Source: SpSt-501 sp037481615
GTDB lineage: Bacteria; Desulfobacterota; Desulfobacteria; Desulfobacterales; SpSt-501
Strand: one strand, 5' to 3'
Length of the DNA: 64,000 nucleotides
NCBI GenBank assembly: GCA_037481615.1
Contig: JBBFLI010000008.1
Shown: positions 61,621-64,000 of the stretch, in pieces
How positions within the stretch are numbered: the stretch's first letter is position 1
How the letters are laid out: every line of letters starts with the position of its first letter
Translations under genes and position numbers: made by a program
Notes under the pieces: generated by a model
What the model was told of the DNA's origin: nothing
Seen by the model: the letters and a program-made list of their open reading frames with translations, nothing else
Databases searched by the model: none

Positions 61621-62019
61621 ATGAACAACTCCAGAGGGTTCACGCTGATCGAGCTGATCGCCTCATTGGTCATCTTCAGCGTCTTGGCGGCGATTCTCAT
61701 CCCCCGCTACATGGACGCGGAGACGGCTTCCAAGTATCGGGCGATCGACATGGGGGTATCGGAGATGAACGGCCGCGAGACCATGTCCTGGGCGCTCGTC
61801 AAGCTTTCCAACGAGGGCTATCGCGACGACGACCAGGTCTGGGCTACGCTTCTCGCAGGTCCGGGGATCGATCTGGGGCCGGATTACGACTGGGATCTCG
61901 ACCGCCCCGGCCCGGCAAACAAGAAGGGGACGCTCCGCTTCAAACGCGACGTGTCCTCGCCTCTCAGCCGCAACCTCTCCACGATCGAAACCCCGGCGCG
62001 CTGGCGCAGGAACATGTAA
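61621..62019 (+). CDS. Type IV pilin/pseudopilin, second of pair
   Basis: 133 residues from the ATG at 61621, giving the short leader MNNSRG before FTLIELIASLVIFSVLAAIL (Glu5 present); earlier in-frame ATGs at 61537 and 61570 would give unusually long leaders, but no start has a clear ribosome site. It shares AIDMGVSEMNGRETMSWALV, LRFKRD and the WRRNM end with the first pilin, so the two derive from a duplication. A strong terminator follows. Confidence 0.85.
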   Translation: MNNSRGFTLIELIASLVIFSVLAAILIPRYMDAETASKYRAIDMGVSEMNGRETMSWALVKLSNEGYRDDDQVWATLLAGPGIDLGPDYDWDLDRPGPANKKGTLRFKRDVSSPLSRNLSTIETPARWRRNM

Positions 62020-62039
62020 CGCAGAGCGCTTCGATTGCC

Positions 62040-62074
62040 CAGGGCGGGCCGAACGGCCCGCCCTGTTTTTTTTT
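62040..62074 (+). terminator. Strong rho-independent terminator after the pilins
   Basis: AGGGCGGGCC-GAAC-GGCCCGCCCT, a 10-bp perfect stem with a 4-base loop, followed by GTTTTTTTTT. Confidence 0.95.
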
Positions 62075-62144
62075 GCCTCCAGGCCTGTCGTGAGATATAT
62101 TCGCAAGAAAGTCGATGAAAATAAATTTTTCGGCGAGGCCGAGG

Positions 62145-62906
62145 ATGAAACTTGCAGTCAGCGGAAAAGGCGGGGTGGGGAAAACGACCTTCGCCGCCCT
62201 TCTCATTCGCTCTCTGAACGACCGGGGCAAGAAGGTGCTCGCCATCGACGCCGACCCCGATGCGAACCTCGCCTCCGGGATCGGGATCCCGGGGGCGGAG
62301 GCGATCACCCCAATCTCCGAGATGAAGGAGCTGATCTTCGAGCGCACCGGTGCCCAGCCGGGGTCGATCGGCGGCTACTTCAAGTTGAACCCGCGGGTGG
62401 ACGACCTCCCCGATGCGCTCTCGGCGAAGATGGGAAACATCAAGCTCATGCGACTGGGCGGGGTGAAAAAAGGCGGTGCGGGCTGCATCTGCCCGGAGAG
62501 CGCCCTTCTGCGCGCGCTCGTCATGCACATCGTGCTCCAGCGCGACGAGGTCGTGGTCATGGACATGGAGGCGGGGATCGAGCATCTCGGGAGGGCCACG
62601 GCGAAGGCCGTCGACCGGCTGATCGTCGTCGTCGAGCCCGGAAGACGCAGCATCGACACCGCGGTCCACATCCGCAAGCTGGCCTCCGAGATCAACCTGC
62701 AGCGCATCGCGATCGTCGGCAACAAGATCCGCAATCCCGGCGACGAGGCCTTTCTCCGGGAAAACCTCTCCGATTTCGAGTTCCTGGGCTTCATTCCCCA
62801 CGACGACCGCTTGATCGAGGCCGATCTCCGGGGACTTTCCCCTTACGACGCCGGCGGCCCGGCCCGCGACTGCGTTTCCGCGATCGCCGCCGCCCTCCTC
62901 AAATAG
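62145..62906 (+). CDS. cooC: CooC-type nickel/CO-dehydrogenase maturation ATPase (MinD family)
   Basis: 253 residues from the ATG at 62145 (GAGG upstream). Deviant Walker A SGKGGVGKTTFAALL at residues 5-19, switch AIDADPDANLASGIG, the CooC-specific Cys-x-Cys in GGAGCICPESALLRAL near 110, and MDMEAGIEHLGRA. It is thought to use ATP to help insert nickel in the C-cluster of CO dehydrogenase. No cooS gene is in view, and it is separated from the pilins by the terminator. It suggests CO or Wood-Ljungdahl metabolism in the host. Confidence 0.85.
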   Translation: MKLAVSGKGGVGKTTFAALLIRSLNDRGKKVLAIDADPDANLASGIGIPGAEAITPISEMKELIFERTGAQPGSIGGYFKLNPRVDDLPDALSAKMGNIKLMRLGGVKKGGAGCICPESALLRALVMHIVLQRDEVVVMDMEAGIEHLGRATAKAVDRLIVVVEPGRRSIDTAVHIRKLASEINLQRIAIVGNKIRNPGDEAFLRENLSDFEFLGFIPHDDRLIEADLRGLSPYDAGGPARDCVSAIAAALLK

Positions 62907-62911
62907 TCAAA

Positions 62912-63007
62912 TAGGGGACGTCCATTTATATATCACTTATATCTCAAATGGTGATATACGAATGGGCGTCCCTTTCAGTAAAGTAATATGAAAATGGACG
63001 TCCCCTA
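62912..63007. repeat. Three-armed palindromic repeat (REP/MITE-like) with GGGGACGTCC core
   Basis: Arm A (62912-62936) pairs with arm B (62951-62974) over about 24 positions with few mismatches around a 14-base loop. A third arm (62992-63007) is a perfect 16-base reverse complement of 62912-62927. The TAGGGGACGTCCATTT unit is the kind of terminal sequence I associate with IS200/REP-associated tyrosine transposases, but no transposase gene is here. It lies 5 bases after the cooC stop and ends at the next gene's putative ATG. Confidence 0.75.
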
Positions 63008-64000
63008 ATGAGGGTCTATCGGCACAGAAGGCGGGTGGCGCCGCAGGCGGCGCAGGGTCGGTTTTCTCCGGCGGCCGACCCCGCACTCAAGCGGGTTTTC
63101 GCCGAAATCGGCGTCCCGGAACAGACGCCCTTTTCCCCCGACCCTTTCCAGCTCACGGCGCTCGAGGCGATCGAAAGCGCCGACTGCCTTGTCACCGCAC
63201 CGACCGGCGCCGGGAAGACCTGGATCGCCGAGCAGGCGATCCATCGCATTCTCGCGCGGGGCGGCCGCGCCTGGTACGCCTGCCCCCTGAAAGCCCTCAG
63301 CAACGCCAAGTTCGCCGATTTCGGGCGCATCTTCGGGATGGAACAGGTCGGCATCCTGACCGGCGACCGCAAGGAAAACCCCGATGCCGCCGTCATCGTC
63401 GGCACGACCGAGATCCTGCGCAATCAGCTCTACGACGCCATGCACCGCGGGGCTTCGCTCGCCGTCGACTTCGTCGTTCTCGACGAGGCTCATTTCCTGG
63501 GCGACCGCGAGCGGGGCGTCGTCTGGGAAGAGGTGATGATCTACCTCCCCTCGCGCATCCCGCTTCTTCTTCTATCGGCCACGATCGGAAACGCCCGCGA
63601 AATCGCCGCCTGGCTCTCCTCGGTCCGCGGCCGCCCCTGCCGCGTCGTCGAGGAGACCCGCCGGCCGGTGCCGCTCTTTCCCCTGTTCCTCCACCCGACA
63701 GGGCTGATCCTTCCCTTGACCCGCCTCTCCCGCCGGGGTGCGGCGACCGGCGGGCTGCACGAGAAGGTGCTGCGTTTCCTGCGCTCGAAACGGAGCCCCT
63801 TCGGCAACCGGCCGCCCTCCTTCGGCCGGATCATCGAGGCGCTCCGGCACTTCGATCTTCTGCCCGCCATCTTCTTTCTGAAATCCCGCGCCGAATGCGA
63901 CCAGGCCCTCTCGGCCTGTCTCGGAAACCAGCCCGCAAACGGCGGGCGGCTCGCGCGGAAAGACGCGATCGTGCGCGAGTTCAAGGCCTTGAGTGAGCGG
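63008..64000 (+). CDS. DEAD/DEAH-box helicase, partial (runs off the window)
   Basis: 331 codons, open to the right edge. Helicase motifs in order: Q-motif region FSPDPFQLTALEAIE, I (TAPTGAGKT), Ia (CPLKALSNAKF), Ib (GTTEILRNQLY), II (DEAHFLGD), III (LLSATIGN), then the start of domain 2 (LLPAIFFLKSRAECD). This resembles the Ski2-like/Lhr-type superfamily 2 helicases acting on RNA or DNA. The ATG at 63008 abuts the palindromic repeat and has no ribosome site, so a GTG at 63035 may be the true start. Confidence 0.85.
   Translation, partial: MRVYRHRRRVAPQAAQGRFSPAADPALKRVFAEIGVPEQTPFSPDPFQLTALEAIESADCLVTAPTGAGKTWIAEQAIHRILARGGRAWYACPLKALSNAKFADFGRIFGMEQVGILTGDRKENPDAAVIVGTTEILRNQLYDAMHRGASLAVDFVVLDEAHFLGDRERGVVWEEVMIYLPSRIPLLLLSATIGNAREIAAWLSSVRGRPCRVVEETRRPVPLFPLFLHPTGLILPLTRLSRRGAATGGLHEKVLRFLRSKRSPFGNRPPSFGRIIEALRHFDLLPAIFFLKSRAECDQALSACLGNQPANGGRLARKDAIVREFKALSER

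Overview
The window (64 kb, GC-rich, Gram-negative gene content) looks like a chromosomal segment of a deltaproteobacterium-like anaerobe (Desulfobacterota sense). That placement is an inference from the mix of an exosortase/PEP-CTERM-type exopolysaccharide (EPS) locus, abundant sigma-54 regulation, a type IV pilus/type II secretion-like operon with an ExeA-type ATPase, and a CooC-type CO-dehydrogenase maturation ATPase. No rRNA, tRNA, CRISPR array or intact transposase was seen.

Left part (57-50015, nearly all minus strand): a roughly 50 kb EPS/exosortase locus. Read in the direction of transcription (high to low coordinates) it holds a REC-less sigma-54 activator; a small RR-rich protein; two hybrid histidine kinases; the PrsT-like TPR lipoprotein; a membrane coiled-coil protein; a single-domain response regulator; the chain-length determinant/tyrosine kinase pair; a WbpE/B/D/A-like set that should make a 2,3-diacetamido uronic acid; FemAB/GNAT-like acyltransferases, deacetylases and glycosyltransferases; a pyruvyltransferase/FrhB-like/GT2/GT2 operon; an O-antigen-ligase-like polymerase; a beta-helix protein; a Wzx-like flippase; the exosortase; the initiating sugar transferase; the export protein and an outer-membrane barrel; and finally a NadE-like / acyl carrier protein / AMP-ligase / AsnB / two-hydrolase / deacetylase module. 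A plus-strand PEP-CTERM substrate beside the exosortase is broken in several frames, an acetyltransferase gene is broken at an A8 tract, and 23.0-24.1 kb is a gene graveyard.

Right part (50240-62019, plus strand): a tight operon for an envelope-spanning pilus or secretion machine: PilM-PilN fusion, PilO, PilP/GspC-like, secretin, ExeA-like ATPase, GspE/PilB, GspF/PilC, then a membrane-embedded sigma-54 activator, followed by two related small pilins behind a sigma-54-like promoter and ahead of a strong terminator. CooC, a palindromic repeat cluster and the start of a DEAD/DEAH helicase close the window.

Sigma-54-like promoter elements (GG-N10-GC) occur before the pilins, the chain-length determinant gene, the initiating sugar transferase gene and the small gene ahead of the kinases. 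EPS synthesis, its sensory system and the pilins may therefore share one sigma-54 regulatory logic served by the two activators encoded here.
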